From Syngnathus acus (taxonomy: Eukaryota; Chordata; Actinopteri; Syngnathiformes; Syngnathidae), in contig NC_051103.1 of the NCBI RefSeq assembly GCF_901709675.1, positions 2,155,501 to 2,219,500 of the forward strand: 64,000 nucleotides of DNA, given 5' to 3'. The notes beneath the pieces were generated by a model. That model searched no databases. It was not told where the DNA came from and was given only the letters and a program-made list of their open reading frames with translations. The position numbers and the translations under genes are program-made. Positions 50,798 through 63,335 of this stretch are shown here, piece after piece. Positions within the stretch are counted from its first letter, which is position 1. Each line of letters opens with the position of its first letter.

Positions 50798-52783
50798 TCA
50801 CGAGCGCATGTAGAGCGTGATGAGGCCGGCTTGGTGCAGTCGCTGCCACAGGTTCATCTCCAGCATCAGGTCGTGATTGATGAAGAACCCCACCCGGTGG
50901 TACTGCTTGTCATAGTAATGGTCCGAGTACTTTTTGTACTGCGGCGTCATGAAGCCGTATGCGCTGACACGGTCGCACCTGTGCAGCGCTGCCAGTAGCA
51001 TGATGGCGCCGGTCGATGGCCGGTAGATGTTGCGGTTCTTGGTTTTCAGGGTTTTGGACGGAAGGAACCTGCGAGGAAATGATGCCGTTGGCTTGCCGAG
51101 CTGGGCGAGGCAGGGCGGGGCTCCCTCACCTGTTTCGCAGGTAGCGGATGAAGTCGGGATGGTACATCTTCAGCTTGGCCACTGTCACGTCCTTCCCGAA
51201 GTACGCCGTGGGGCTGAGTGTAAAACACGACACGGTGATGACAAGGCCGCGTCAAACGGAAAAAGCTCGCAAGCCGACGTGGCGCTACTGACTCTTTGCC
51301 TTGCTCCCGGCCTCGCTCAACCAGCGTGTGCTGGGCCGCCGCCTTCATCATCAAGTAGTCGCGGTCGTGGTCAGGCAGGAAGACGTAACGCATTTCCTGC
51401 AAGGGGGCGATGTCGGCGTCAGCCTGCACGAACGTCCTCTTGTGCGTGCGCACGTGCGGGCCTCACCTGGGACTGAGGCGGGCCTCGGTATCCGGCGGAG
51501 GCGTAGCTCATCATGGAGTTCATCAAGGTGTTGGTTGAGAAGGTGTAGTGGGTGGTGCGGACCCCCACGTCTTTCTCGAAGCCTGTCAGGACGGCGCCGT
51601 TTGTCCTGGGCCAGCAAAATCAGAACCGTCACTAAAGGGGGGATGTCTCAGAAGGAAACTCGGTCTCAAACGATGTGGTTCGAGACCCGATTTGACCTGA
51701 CTGAAGGCATAAGTTCACCTGAAGACATAGTGGTGGCTGTCGATCTCTTCGCCCTTTTCGGAGTCCTTCAGGATCCCGCCGTTGCCCACCACGGCGCAGC
51801 GAATGCAGCCGGATCGGTTGCCGCGCCTCGCCCAGTCGTCCAACATGATGCCGTTGGCGGATGAGTTGAGCAGCGCCAGCGTGTCCGACAGCACTGTCCA
51901 GAAAAAGTCACCCTTAACGTTGACTGATCCCTTTCCTCAAATGGGAAGCGGTCGTGCGGGTCCCGACCGGGGTAGGCGAGGCTCCCCCAGCCGTTGGCAC
52001 CCACGTAACGACTGAGGCGGCTGTATTGGGCGGGCGTGGCGTCTGTGGACTGCTGCAGCACCGGAATGTTCTTCAGGAACAGGCCAGCCACGTCGGAGCG
52101 TAGGACGCGGCTTCTGATGCCGTCGGGGCAGTCCTGTGCACATGTGGCCCCGAGTTGAATCCGTGCACAACTCTTTCGCACGATTCCAAACAAGAGTCAA
52201 AGCTTGAATCCAGCAAGCTGATATCCAAAGTGACTCGATTTGAACAACAGTCAAATTTCTAACTGGGATCGTCCGACAATGCACGAGGATTCTAACCTTG
52301 AGTCCAAAATGACTCTTCGCGAGATCGCATGATGACTCAAACATGACTCTTAGCATGAGTAGTCCCAACCAATCCCAACCTTCTGTGAACAGCATTCAAA
52401 CATCAATTCAAGACAATTGTAAAAACAAATTGAAGCACGATTATTTTAAAGCGATGCCAGCATGAATTCAACATTCAACTGATTTTTGGACCAATCAGGC
52501 AGAAGGTTTGCACTCCACTCACAGTTTGCGGTGGGACGTCTTCGTTGGCGTAAGCATCGCCGATGAAGGAGGGCTCGGTGGTTTTTCCGAAAACGTTGTA
52601 CGCGTGAGCAGCTGGCGAGGGGGTGGGGCTCGCCCGGTCGCCACAGAGACTCGACTCCGAGTCTGGCGAATCGCTGCGGAAGACAGACAGACCATCTGTC
52701 AGCTGGGACCAGGGCAACAAGTAGAAGCACAGGAGGGAGGCCATGGTGACGGCGGCCAGCGCCAGCCGCCTCGGCGCCGACAT
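50798..52783 (-). CDS. st6galnac1: GalNAc alpha-2,6-sialyltransferase (ST6GALNAC1/2 type)
   Basis: Golgi enzyme that adds sialic acid in alpha-2,6 linkage to GalNAc of O-glycans. Seven exons give 399 residues: 52523-52783, 51968-52133, 51719-51893, 51467-51605, 51293-51396, 51130-51213, 50798-51068. A short basic N-terminus precedes the type II membrane helix (LALAAVTMASLLCFYLLPW). The large sialylmotif starts CIRCAVVGNGGILKDS and continues EIDSHHYVFRTNGAV. The small motif starts RPSTGAIMLLAALHRCDRVS. Motif III is SDHYYD and the very small motif lies in INHDLMLE. EIDSHHYVFR, RFLPSKTL and SDHYYD lean to ST6GALNAC1, while the short stem resembles ST6GALNAC2, so the paralogue is not settled. The ATG at 52783 is used because the longer frame opens only with GTG. 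An acceptor near 52849 implies an upstream leader exon. Confidence 0.85.
52176..52350. repeat. Degenerate GATTC/GACTC array, copy A
   Basis: Short words of the type gattc-caa and atgactc recur every 12-20 bases (for example gattccaaacaagagtcaa, tgactcgattt, aaatgactctt, gatgactcaaacatgactc). Individual units are heavily diverged. It lies in the intron after the first coding exon of the sialyltransferase. Confidence 0.55.
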
Positions 52784-53576
52784 CCCCGTGGGCACCAAAG
52801 GGGTGGGTGGGGTGGAGGGTGTCACGAGCACGCTTCGTCAGAAGCTGCCTGTGCTGGGGGCTTGGCTGTCCCCCGCCTCCACTGATGGCGCATCAGGGGT
52901 CATGCGACGGTGGAGGCCGATTGAGGAAGTTCAGCGTCCGTCTGGGGAGAAGATCAACTAGTCAAAGAAGGACAATGAAGCGAGCGGTCGCCAATCCATC
53001 ACAAAGAACAACGTTTGGACAGGGCGAGCTGATGACGTCACAGGATGACGCTTGGAGCTCGTTCGTTCGACCTCCGCACGGTTGGCCACGTGCGACCTTG
53101 ACGGCCGCTCGCGCTTATCTACATCCTGTTGGTGATGCTCCACTTCCTGTCGCTCGGCCGTGTGGGCGAGCCGTAAACGGTTGTGACAAATATGGCGCTG
53201 CTGAGCAAACACTGAACAGGAAGTGAGGACCAAAGCTCGAGGGCAACGGGCTTCTTCTCACATGACTCCGACAAGTGTCAACTTTCCCACTTGGGCGTGT
53301 GTGACGGGGGCCCGCTGAAGGTCGTAAAGTGAAAGACAGCCCGTCTTGCCCCCCCCCAACACATACACATGCCGCTCCTAGCTGGGACAATAAAGTGCAG
53401 CTGAAGGCAAGTGAAAATGCCACGAGCGGACGGACACACAAACATGCACACAAGTCGAGTCAGTCCGCCTCACTTTTTGTCTTTTGTGGCAAGACAGGGA
53501 GGGGAGGGCAGGGGAGGGGCGCTGCCTTGTCCTGCGCAACATCCGGAAATGAAACATGACCCGAACTTCATAAACT

Positions 53577-53950
53577 TTAACCACAGTGATTCTAAGCCGA
53601 TTCGCTCAGGATTCCAAGAGAATTTGAACACGATTCCGAGCATAATTTTTACAACTCGATGAGATTCTTTTATGACTCTGCCATCATTTGAAGATGACTC
53701 CAAGCGACATGAAGCTCGCTTGCAATGTGATTCTTAAAATGATCACCATTGCGATCACGAGCACAACCTGAATACAATTCCAAGAATGATTCAAAGATGA
53801 CGAACGGCGATTCCAACATGAACACCGCCAACATTTCAAAAGGTTTTAAACGTGGCCGGAACCGCCAGCCCATCTAAGCGAGCTTGCCGTACGATTCCAA
53901 CACAGTTGTACTCGTAAGGGACTACTAAGCGCGACTCCTATGCGATTCTA
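53577..53950. repeat. Degenerate GATTC/GACTC array, copy B
   Basis: The same word family as the array at 52176-52350 (cgattccgag, aggattccaag, agatgactccaag, caattccaagaatgattc, gcgattccaacatgaa, gcgactcctatgcgattct). No longer period is clear by eye. Together the two arrays flank the first coding exon of the sialyltransferase. Confidence 0.55.
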
Positions 53951-53992
53951 GCGGAGTGGGTGGGGTCGGGGGCGGTGGGAAAAATACCTCAC

Positions 53993-54250
53993 CTGATGCG
54001 GCTTTCCCTCGGTTGATCTTTGCGAGGACTCTGAGGCGCTTTGAGGAGTTGGAGGCACTCGGCCAGGCGCTGCTGCCGGGGCCGGGCCCGCCTACTCGGG
54101 GGGCTGAGCCTGGGTCCGCAGGGTGGGGCCACTGTGAGAGAGCAACAGCTGCTGCCGTCAGCGCTCGGCTCGGGGCCCGTCTCCGGCATGGGCCGGGAAG
54201 GAGGGGGGAGAGGGGGCAGCCAATGGGAGAGCGGCAACATGATGCTGCGC
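53993..54250 (-). other. Probable leader exon of the sialyltransferase gene
   Basis: GC-rich segment ending in a strong donor (CATCAG|GTGAGG) on the minus strand, upstream of the acceptor near 52849 that opens the first coding exon. A frame of about 83 codons crosses it (Pro/Arg/Ser-rich) but matches no family and is best taken as 5' leader. Extent to the right is a guess. Confidence 0.4.
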
Positions 54251-54259
54251 TAAGGGACA

Positions 54260-55107
54260 AAGGACATTATGGACATGGCCATGTGCAACAGTTCAAAGTT
54301 TCTGGTCTCATCTGCTTTGAATACTGATTACTGATTTGCATGTACTACGTTTCCCCAAATTGCAAGGTCAACATTTAGCTGTGTCACACATGCGACGTCT
54401 CTGTTGACTCAACATTGGCGCAGGAAGTCACGGAACAAATGGACCAAATAGAAAAAGGAAAGATGTAGTTTTAATTGAAAAAGGGGGCTGAACAAATGTC
54501 AATGGGCCCAAAGAGAGAGCGGGGAGCTCAGGCAACCCCACCCCAATAAATAGCGATTGAACGTGAAGACATCAGCCCCAGCCGGCGCCGTTTGTTTTGC
54601 GCCCCCGCCACCTTTAACTTTTTTCTTTCGCGTCCACACATTCTTCTCGGTCCTCGCTGGCACGCCTCGACGGCCACGCACGCCGTCCTTGCCGACACGT
54701 CCTCTTCTCCTTCTTGAAAACATTGGCTGAGCTTCTCCTCGGGGGCGTGGGCCTGCACGGGCCTGCACGGGCCTGCCTGCACGGGCTGGCCACAAAAACA
54801 TCTGGAAGCATTGTTGCCTGGGAGGGGGTGGGGCCAGAGAGCAGGATAGCTCAGTTGTGGCTGCTCCTTCCTGTCTGTCACTTTACGTCCACAAATTTTC
54901 TTTCCTTCCCGCCTCAACGCGATGCTGGGATACCGGCGGCCATCTCGGGTGTCGAGCCAAACTGACGTCAAAGTGCTGGCCGTGAAAACCGATACGGGCA
55001 AGCTCTCGCCTTGCACTTTGACCTCAATTTTGGTGGACGGCGCCGACAACGGTGGACTGGTGGTCATTCATCATCGGCTCGTGTCTGATGAGTACTTTGC
55101 AGTGGCA
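54260..55107. other. cep131 3' untranslated region and spacer
   Basis: No coding exon recognised. A tandem of gcctgcacgg lies at about 54751-54785. No clear minus-strand AATAAA was found close to the cep131 stop. Confidence 0.4.
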
Positions 55108-58100
55108 TCATTTCTCCATCAGCTGCCTCCTTTGCTCCTCCCACAAGGCCTCCAGACGCTCGGCCCTCTTCAGGGCGGCCTAGCAGGCGACAGCAAAACG
55201 CAGCGTTGATGGCCACCCTCCGTCAGCCCGCAGCGAGGCCAGGCCAGGCGGCATCCTGCTCCCGCCGCCACTCACCTCATGCTGCCGCCGCAGAGCGCCC
55301 ACTGCCTCGTCCTTCTTCAAGATGGCCGACTTGACTCTGCAGGCGAGCAAGGCATCGTTTGTCAAATACGGACATCTTAAGAAGCTTTTAAAACGTTTTG
55401 CAACAAAATCGGCTCAAGTGAAGCCGCTTTGGACTCGATCTCAGTCTTCGTATTCAAGCAGGACGGCAAATGAAGCCAAAGCTTGTGCTAGCTCACCGGC
55501 AGTGCACCTGGTGGAGCTCGTCTTCCTTCTCCTTTGTGAGCTTGTCCACCTCGGCTCGCAGCGCGCTGCGCGCCTCCTCCGTCTCGGCCCTGGCCTTCTG
55601 CGCCTCCTCCTCGGCCAGCAGCAGGCGGGCGCTGAACTCCTGCCGGACGGCCGAGGCCAGCCCGTGGCGCTCCTCCAGCAGCTGGTCCCGGTTCTCCACG
55701 CAAAGAGGAAAGACGTAAGTTGTGGACGAGTTGAGGCACAGTTGTGCAGACGATTGGCAGGCTTTCTCACTTGCGTGACGACGAGCAGGTCTTGCTCCTT
55801 GTGCTGCAGCGCCTCCTTGAGCACGTCCACTTGTTGCAGCGCGTCGGCGTGTTGCTTCCGCAGCTCTTGCTGCTTGTCCAGCGCCTCTCGCAAAGTGCGC
55901 TCTAGCTCCTTCAGCTCCACCTCGTACGTCTCCCGCACACGAGTCACCCTGAGCACGGAAAAGGAGAATTTTTTGTTTTGGTCCAAAACATTTCCCCACC
56001 AGCCTGGAGTCACCTACCTGTTGTGAGCAACCCGCTCGCACTCCTCCTTGTCCCGGTTGGTCTCCTCCTCCAGCGTCCAGATGGCCAGCTGGATCTCTTT
56101 GTCGCGCTCCTGCCGCAGCTCCTCTCGCAGCTGCCGCTCGTGCCTGAGGAGCCCCGCCTCCTAACAGGCGTGCACGCCATCAGCGAGACGCGGCCCCCGG
56201 GAGCCGCCTCCCTCCGCATGTCTCACCTGCTTCTTCCTGTATTCCTCCTCCCAGCCCATCTTCTCCTGTGCAAAACGCTCCTGCAGCTTCTTCAGCTCTG
56301 CCTGGGTCACAAATGTGGACTTTTACTTGGAGCCGGAGGCGGCATCCAAGTGCACGTGGGCTCGGCCCGGCGCTCCCCACCTGGTGCCTCCTCTCCTGCT
56401 CCTCTCTGCTTTTGTCCAGCTCCTCCCTGAAGACCCGTCCGGCCACGCTGGAGTTTTCCTCCATGCGCTGACGCAGCTCCTCCATCTCTGAGCGCTGCCT
56501 GCGCACGGATGGACGGCGGTGCTCTTTGAATGCGGGCCCGGCCTCGCTCGGCCTCGGTCGGTCTTCCTACCTGGCCGCCTGCTGCGTTAGCCGCTCCTTC
56601 TCTTCAGCCAGCTCCCTGTGCACGCGCTTCCGGTGCTGCTGCAGGGAGAGCTCCTCCTCTTGGAGCTGCTTCTCAAAGTGTCGGCGGGCCAAGTCGTGCT
56701 CCCTGCGGCACTGCTCCTCCTTTTCGCTCTCCAGCTGCTGCCGCAGTTCCTCGCACTGGCGGGCGCAGCGCTCGGCGCCGCGCTCCTCGGCGTGCAGCAG
56801 CTCGGCCTCGTGGAGCGTGCGCAGCTTCTTCAGCTCCTGCTTGTGCTTGGAGATCAGCTTCTGGATCTCGGGCTCCAAACCTGAGCGGGATGCCGAGGAT
56901 GAGAGTGGACGGACGGGCGAGAGAGCGGCGTGCCGCTTCCCCTTTTCACCGTACCTTTGACTGTGATCTCTTTGATCTTCTTGGTTTTCTCATCGATCCA
57001 TTTCTCCCGCCGGATCTTCTCCGTGACACTCATCAGCTGCTTCAGCTTCTTGATCTCCTGGAGAGGAAGAGGGGACCAAAGAATATGAAAAGACTAGATA
57101 AAGACCAGAGGCTGCCCCCAGATAGGAAGATGGCGGCGGCGTGGCCGGCGTGTGCGTGCATGAGTGAGAGACAGGTAACGCCACATGAGAGGAGCATGAA
57201 GAATCAGCCAAGGTGATGATGATGAAGACTCACGTGCACAGCGAGCATCCGGCAGGAGGGCCGGTGCGCGGGACAAACGAGCGAAGAGAAACAGAATAAG
57301 GAGGAGCAGAAGAGACGTTACCTCGCACAGCGGGCCCAGGATTTGCCAAACCTGAGGCGGGAAAGGAGACGGAGCCTCAGTGACGGCGGCAGTGGCGACG
57401 ATTACGAGGAAAAAGAGGAAGAGGCCGTTAAAATAAAGAAGAAAAGAAGATGGGCGCGTGGCGGTGAAACCCACTTGTAGCAAAATGCCCAAAGGGACTC
57501 CGGCAGCCTCGGGGCGCTCACCATTTCGTGCTGCTCCTGCATCTGCGAGATCTTCTTGGTGTATTTGTGGTCCACCAGCTTGAGCTCGGCGATGACGCTC
57601 TCGCATCGCTCGCTCAGTGCTTTTTTGTCGGCGATGAGCTGAGGACAGACGTCGGGGAGGTCACGCCGGCCCACGTGGCAGCGTTTCGTTCGCCTGCCCA
57701 TCTACCTGGTCGATGAAGGTGAGGTGTCTCTGCACCGTAGCTTCGTACTGGTCCCTCTGCAGCTGAAGGTTCCGGCTCAGTTCCTTCTCCGTCTCCTTTA
57801 CGTGCTGCACCGTCAGCTCCCTCTGCTGTGCCTGACGCAGAAGAAAAGGTGGACGGTGAAGGCTAGCCAGCGCCCGCCCGGCCCAGCACGAGCCCGGGTG
57901 GGTGGGCGCCGGCCGGGTCCCCACCAGCGCGCTCTGCAGCATTTCCACCACACGCTTCTTCTCCTCCAGCTCCATTTTGATCCTCATGATGGAGCCGGAC
58001 ACTTGGGCGGCGGTGGCCGAGGCTGGGTCCAGTGCCGTCGCCTCCTCCTCCTCCAAAAACGCTGCCTGGACGTGCACAAAATGGCAATCAGCACGACAGA

Positions 58101-61100
58101 GACAGCCGAGGCGGGACGCGAGCGAGGGTGGCCAACCTCTCTGTGCGAGCTGGTGGAGCGCGGACGCTCCTGCTCCGACTTCTCCATCTCGTCCAGGAAG
58201 TTCATGATGCTCTGCAGCTTGGCCTCCGACAGCAACGCCGCCCCGTCTGCCGCCGCCGGCAAGCTGAGCTGGACGTGACGCTCCAGGTTATCGGCCGTCA
58301 GCGAGTCTGCATCGCCGTCCTTTGAAGGACAATTTTTGATTAGACAAAGAACTGTGGGGAGGTCGGCCCCGCTTCCCCGGCGGCCATTTTGCTCACCTGC
58401 TCCATCCAAGCGTATTTGTCTTTGTTGTAAGATTTGGGCTGAGAGAGGCGCTCGGGTTCCTCCTCCAGCAGTTTGAGCGTGTCCAGCAGGTCGTTGAGGG
58501 TGGACTTGGACGCGGCGCAGGAGCGGTCGTCACCGCCGCCATTCAAACGCCCGCGAGGACGCTCCTGGCAAACATGGCCGCTTTGAGAAATGGTGGCTCT
58601 TTGCACACACCAACGCACGCGAAGATGCTCGCTCACCTGGGAGCAGCGGGAGCCTCCACGACTGGACAAGGAGGGCGAAACCACTCGGAAACAGGACAGC
58701 TCAGCAAATTCTTGCGCCTTCTTGGTCTTGACATCTGCCGTGGAGCTGGGGCCCATTCCGGGAGGCGAAGCAGGACTTCTGGCGGCCAGGGGAAGCTTGG
58801 CGCACAGCTGATGGATCAATGGAACTAATCAATGGTAGATATTCCCAAGGGCCCAGATTTTCTTTTTGGGCTAAACCTGGAGAGGGTGCACGTACATCAC
58901 AAGGGTCGGGCTCGAGGAGCGTCAGGCAAGACAGGCGGGGTCTCGCCTGACGTATCGACTTCCCCTCGACATCGTCGTCTTGCTCTGCTCCGCCGCCGCG
59001 CTCCTACGAGGACAAAACGAGTGAGAAGCATAGCGAGCGCAGAAAGCCGCGCGAGAGGGAGGATCTGCGATACCTGAGCACACGGCGAGCCTCTGCGATT
59101 GGACAACGCCGGCGACAGCGCCCCGAAGCTCCCTTGGCTCAAGTCGCCCGTCACCTTGGCATGAAAGTCTGCCCGCGTCGGCGCACAGCATGTCAACGTG
59201 TGAGACACATCTCGCTCGCATGCACGCTTCTCTCTCACACGTCTGGAAAAAGCAAAGTGGGCCACCTGTGTTGTTGGCTTTGGCGTGCGTTGGCGACAAG
59301 TTGACGCTGTCGGTCGGAGACGCGTGGCTTGGGAAACTCTTGGCCGGCGTGGCGCCGCCCGGCCTCCGCTGCTCCTCATCCGCCTCGGCACCCTGATGCT
59401 GAGGATGAGCTCCATGAAGATGAGAAGGATGCTGAAGATGCTGTGTTCTTTTCTGCTGCAGCCCCTACACTGACCACCAGGGGGAGACTTTAGTGCAAGG
59501 CCTTGAGCGCAAGAAAAATTCAGTAATTGCTGCATTGATTTCCTTCCTGCTGATCCAAAGCATGAATGATACATTGTTGAAAAGAACAAGAAATAAACAA
59601 AGCCATCAAGAATTGCTCTCTGAAACGTTGGCAGTGACCTGAATAGCAGCGAGGCGGGCCTGGCGAGCTTTTTCTTCCCGAATCAGCTTGCGCTGGTCCG
59701 GCACCGTCTCCTGGTGACTCTCGGCCTCGACTCGCGCCTGCCACTCCTGCTGACGCAGCAACTTTAAGCACGGACTTGGCGGCCCTCCGCGTTGTGAGGC
59801 GGACCGGAGCGGACCTTGCGTTTGGTGTCCAGGATACGGCGCAGCGCCGCACGGTTGGCACGGCGCCGCCCTGCGTGACGTCTGTACCAGCGCTGGATGG
59901 TGACGGCCGCCTGGTTGACCTGCTGGATGAACCTGCAACGTTCGGGTCACAATATCTACAGGTCGGTAAATGCAAATTCCTTCTTTTTCGGGAAAAACAA
60001 AACGGCGCTACCTTTCGGCCTCCTCCTCTGAGACCTGGTTGCGGTGCTGCAGGAGCGGGCTGCCGGGCCCGGCGGGACTTTTGTTGTTGGCCGACGCAGC
60101 GGAGAAGTTCTTCTGGGACTTGGTGAGGGAGCCGCTCTCCAGAGAGACGTCGTCGTTGGCGTTGGCCTTCAGGAGGTTGCTGAAAGACAAAAAAAAAGCA
60201 GCTGGAGTCCCGGAGCTCATCGACCAGCCATCCACCCGTCCAGAACCTACTTGAAGGGCGGCCTCTGGTTGGAGCTTTTGGGCGTCAGCGGCTTGTCGCC
60301 GTGGTTGTTGTGCAGGATGGAGGTGACGGCGTTACCCACGCCGCCCTTGTTGCTCCTGACCGAGAGGAGAAGTTGAGCCTTTGAGATGATCCGAAGGCTT
60401 TGGAGAGCAAAACCAACCTATTGTTGGCAGTGAAGGATGCGGCGGGGTCTCGTCCCTTTGTCCTGGCGGGTGGGTCTGCGGCGACGGCGCCCGCTGCCCG
60501 AGGCTGCTCATCCTGAAGTCGCGGCAAAGGCAAAAGCGTTTGACAACAAGGCTCCGTGTGCTTGCGTGCGTTGCACCATACCAAGATGTTCCATGTGGTT
60601 CCGTCCGGTTTCTTTCGGCCGTCGGCGCCATTGTCCAACACAGTCAAGTAGTCACCGCTCTGGTGGTCTGGACTGCAGCACGCACACACACAGAGTGTAA
60701 ACCTCACATTTCAGCGGAGGGGGAGGAGCTGGAAGTGCGGCTGCCCGAATGCAAGCTGTTCAGGCCGCACATTCCAGGACTCGAAGACAGGCGCCCGGGC
60801 TTCTGGTGTGAACAGATGCCGGACAATAGGCGCACGCTCTTCTTGTTTGGGCGGGGGCGGCCCCGGGTAACCTGACCCCGAGGTCCCGACCCTCCCCTGG
60901 GAGCCCGCACAAAACAAGCCAGCGCAGCTGCATCGTATTGTGCCAGCGTGACTGACGCCATTCTTGCATTTTTTTGTTGCCAAACATTTTGGTACCTGAG
61001 CGCAAAGTGTGGCTGCTGGTTGACGTGCGTGGTGCTGTTGGAACGCCGCAGGTTCTTGACCGAGCGAGGGCTCGCCACGCTGTCACCCTGCGGAGACAGA

Positions 61101-61353
61101 CGCACATTTTCACCAGAACCCGGGCGCAAGTTTTCACTGCGTGGCAGTGGCGGCTCCTCACCAGGGTGTTGCATTTCCCTCGGGCCTCGCATGGTGCCGA
61201 CACCGACACCGAACGGGCCAACAACTTCCCGGCGGGTGACACGCCGGCGCCTGGTCTTTTGGAGAAGGAGAGACGCGAGCCGGACAAGCTGAGGTCCAGG
61301 GCGTCCCCTGGAGGTGTGGCCGAAATGGACGAGGGGCTTCGCGTCGCGTGCAT
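55108..61353 (-). CDS. cep131: Centrosomal protein 131 (AZI1)
   Basis: Coiled-coil protein of centriolar satellites and the basal body, needed for ciliogenesis and BBSome traffic. Twenty-five exons give 1139 residues (human 1083): 61162-61353, 60996-61087, 60582-60672, 60418-60512, 60251-60355, 60012-60179, 59815-59932, 59639-59749, 59266-59455, 59074-59168, 58637-58807, 58397-58564, 58137-58319, 57925-58065, 57706-57831, 57522-57638, 56955-57057, 56571-56880, 56381-56498, 56227-56301, 56018-56160, 55771-55948, 55497-55693, 55276-55336, 55108-55179. NLRRSNSTTHVNQ and FTANNRSNKG are CEP131 N-terminal signatures. AVTIQRWYRRHAGRRR is the IQ motif. ALLSEAKLQSIMNFLDEMEK and LEPEIQKLISKHKQELKKLR are conserved, and the C-terminal half is continuous coiled coil. 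It neighbours aatk (one sialyltransferase between), as in human 17q25.3. The first coding exon follows an acceptor (TGCCTAG), so a leader exon lies upstream. Confidence 0.95.
57322..57351 (-). other. Candidate 30-nt in-frame microexon of cep131
   Basis: On the minus strand a clean acceptor (CCCGCCTCAG) and donor (GAG|GTAACG) enclose exactly 30 nt encoding VWQILGPLCE without a stop. Both flanking exons are in phase 0, so inclusion adds ten residues inside the coiled coil. Human CEP131 has no matching segment that I recall. It could be an alternative exon or chance. Confidence 0.4.
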
Positions 61354-63335
61354 CCTTCACTCGACACCTAGGCACAAGACGACATGCGGGTCATTCACAA
61401 CAACAAAGCAAGTCTCATCACCATGACAACCAACAACAAAAGCCACCTTTGCCTTCTGCTTCCAGGAAAGAAAAGTCCACTCACCTTCGCGATCCCGTTG
61501 CCGATGCAAAGCAGATGTCTAAACCCAAAGAGAAACGCACCAGTTAATGCTTTTTTTTGCACATGGAAATTCCTGTGCTGTAAAAAATGCAAATGGGTAA
61601 AATCTCTTTTGTTAAGCAGTTCAGTATGCTGCCTCTAATTTATACCTTTGTTGCGTTAAGGGCTGACAATCAGCATATATTCTTGATCCTCTGTCATGAG
61701 CAACTAACTGCCAATCGGAGAGGAGTCAAGTGCGATGTCTCAATGGACCACTCGCGACTTTTTTTTGCCTTTACTGCAGCAGTTGAATGTCAAACACCTC
61801 CAATAATCCCTCTTAGATGTGATAGAATTGCAAACCAGTCACGGTAAATCCAACGTGAAAGCGGAACGTGGCGAAATATAAACGCAACGTGCTGGAAAAC
61901 AAAAACAATCGAGTCCGTCAGCCTGTATGATGCTAAAATGACAAAAATGCTCCCAACGACAACAACGAGCTCGCAGTGTCGTGAAGCGGCCAAAATGAGG
62001 AGATTAGAAAGCTTTCCGCTGGACATGTTTTCCATGGTTTTTTCCTCCAAAACAAGAAGAAGCTAACGCGGGGCAAGCACAAGCTAGCGCTGGGCAAGCT
62101 AACGTTCGTTCGCGTCCGAAAAACATCGCGCAAACTTACTTGAGCGTGTGTAGAGCAGCAGCACATCGGAAGGTACTCCCCGATGAAAAATATCGGAAAA
62201 GGTCCACTTGATGGGGGACGATCGACGCGCTTCGTCCGTCAACTGGGACGAAGTAAGAGCGAAAGCCAAACACCGAAAGTCAACATCTCTTCACTAAGAC
62301 CCCCGTTAGTCCCACCTCTTCTGGTAGCCTATTGGCTCGCACCTTGGTATTCGTCTCTCGTTCCTGCCTTTGATTGGTTAATGTTGTTGCGCCTACAAGT
62401 GGGCGTGGTTACGAGTGACTAGCGATTTGGTTATCTTTATCTTCTTCATGGTTATTTTAGGATACAACGGGAGTGAATGGGAATGATTTTTCACCGTATC
62501 GAAGGCTGCAGTGAGACCCAACAAAACGAGGAAGGCACATACCGTCTCCGCTGTCACTTGCCAGAAGGTGCTATGCATCTTCTTGAAACCTCATTGGAAA
62601 AGCTGTGACATTATGTTCCTCAAGGAAACCCACAGGATGTGTTGAGAGGAGGAGGAGAAAGTTTCTGGCCAGCTGCACATCACAAGTAAAGCTGGCAGAT
62701 GGCGACCTTTGGGGGGTCATGCATGTCAAAAGGCTTTAGGGGGGTGGGCACGCTTGATGCGAGCTACGGGGACAAAGAACGGATTCCTGTGGACTGACTG
62801 CCGCAATACAAGTGAAACGCTTGGACTCTTTTGTCACTTGAAGCATCATGTGGACGATGAGGGCGGCCTTCCTCCCGTCTCAGAACAAACGTGACTTCTT
62901 TGGATTGACAGACTGCACAGCTTCTTTTACAAATTTTTTATTGACTTGATATATTTGCTGAAGCTGAAGTCAGCGTTGCACATTTTTTGCCTTCAAAGCA
63001 TGCATTTCTTCTTAAAAGGAGGCGCCGTTCGCCTTTCATAGCAAAATAAATACATCAATAATATTGCAGCTATACGGCAACATGTCAAGACATATACTCG
63101 ACGTAATCATGGAAGTAGTCATGGAGGCCACACACGTTGCTAAGTGGACGGGATGGCAAAGTGGAGAAGAATGTCAGCAGACGGCATCAAAGTGAGAAAG
63201 TCATCCGGCACACCGTTCCTAAAGTGCCCGGAGAGGACAAACATTTCAATTCTCCACATACGTGTGCAGAGATGCACACTGGGCATGTTCCTCTTGTCAG
63301 TCAGCAGCTCGCTCGCTTGCTTTATCTGTCCGTTC
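61354..63335. other. cep131 upstream region and 3' UTR of the next gene
   Basis: The left part holds the cep131 leader and promoter, with a likely noncoding exon before the acceptor at about 61368. No supported coding exon lies in 61400-63300. A minus-strand AATAAA at 62937-62942 is the candidate end of the unidentified gene to the right. Confidence 0.4.
62937..62942 (-). terminator. Polyadenylation signal of the right-edge gene
   Basis: tttatt on plus, AATAAA on minus, about 395 bases beyond the predicted stop codon at 63336-63338. Confidence 0.45.

Noticed and set aside
52784-52831. Longer N-terminus for the sialyltransferase starting at 52831
   Set aside because: The codon at 52831 is GTG; the first ATG in frame is at 52783, followed at the right distance by the membrane helix.
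53989-54240. 83-codon minus-strand frame as a separate small gene
   Set aside because: It ends in a splice donor leading into the sialyltransferase gene and matches no family; treated as leader exon.
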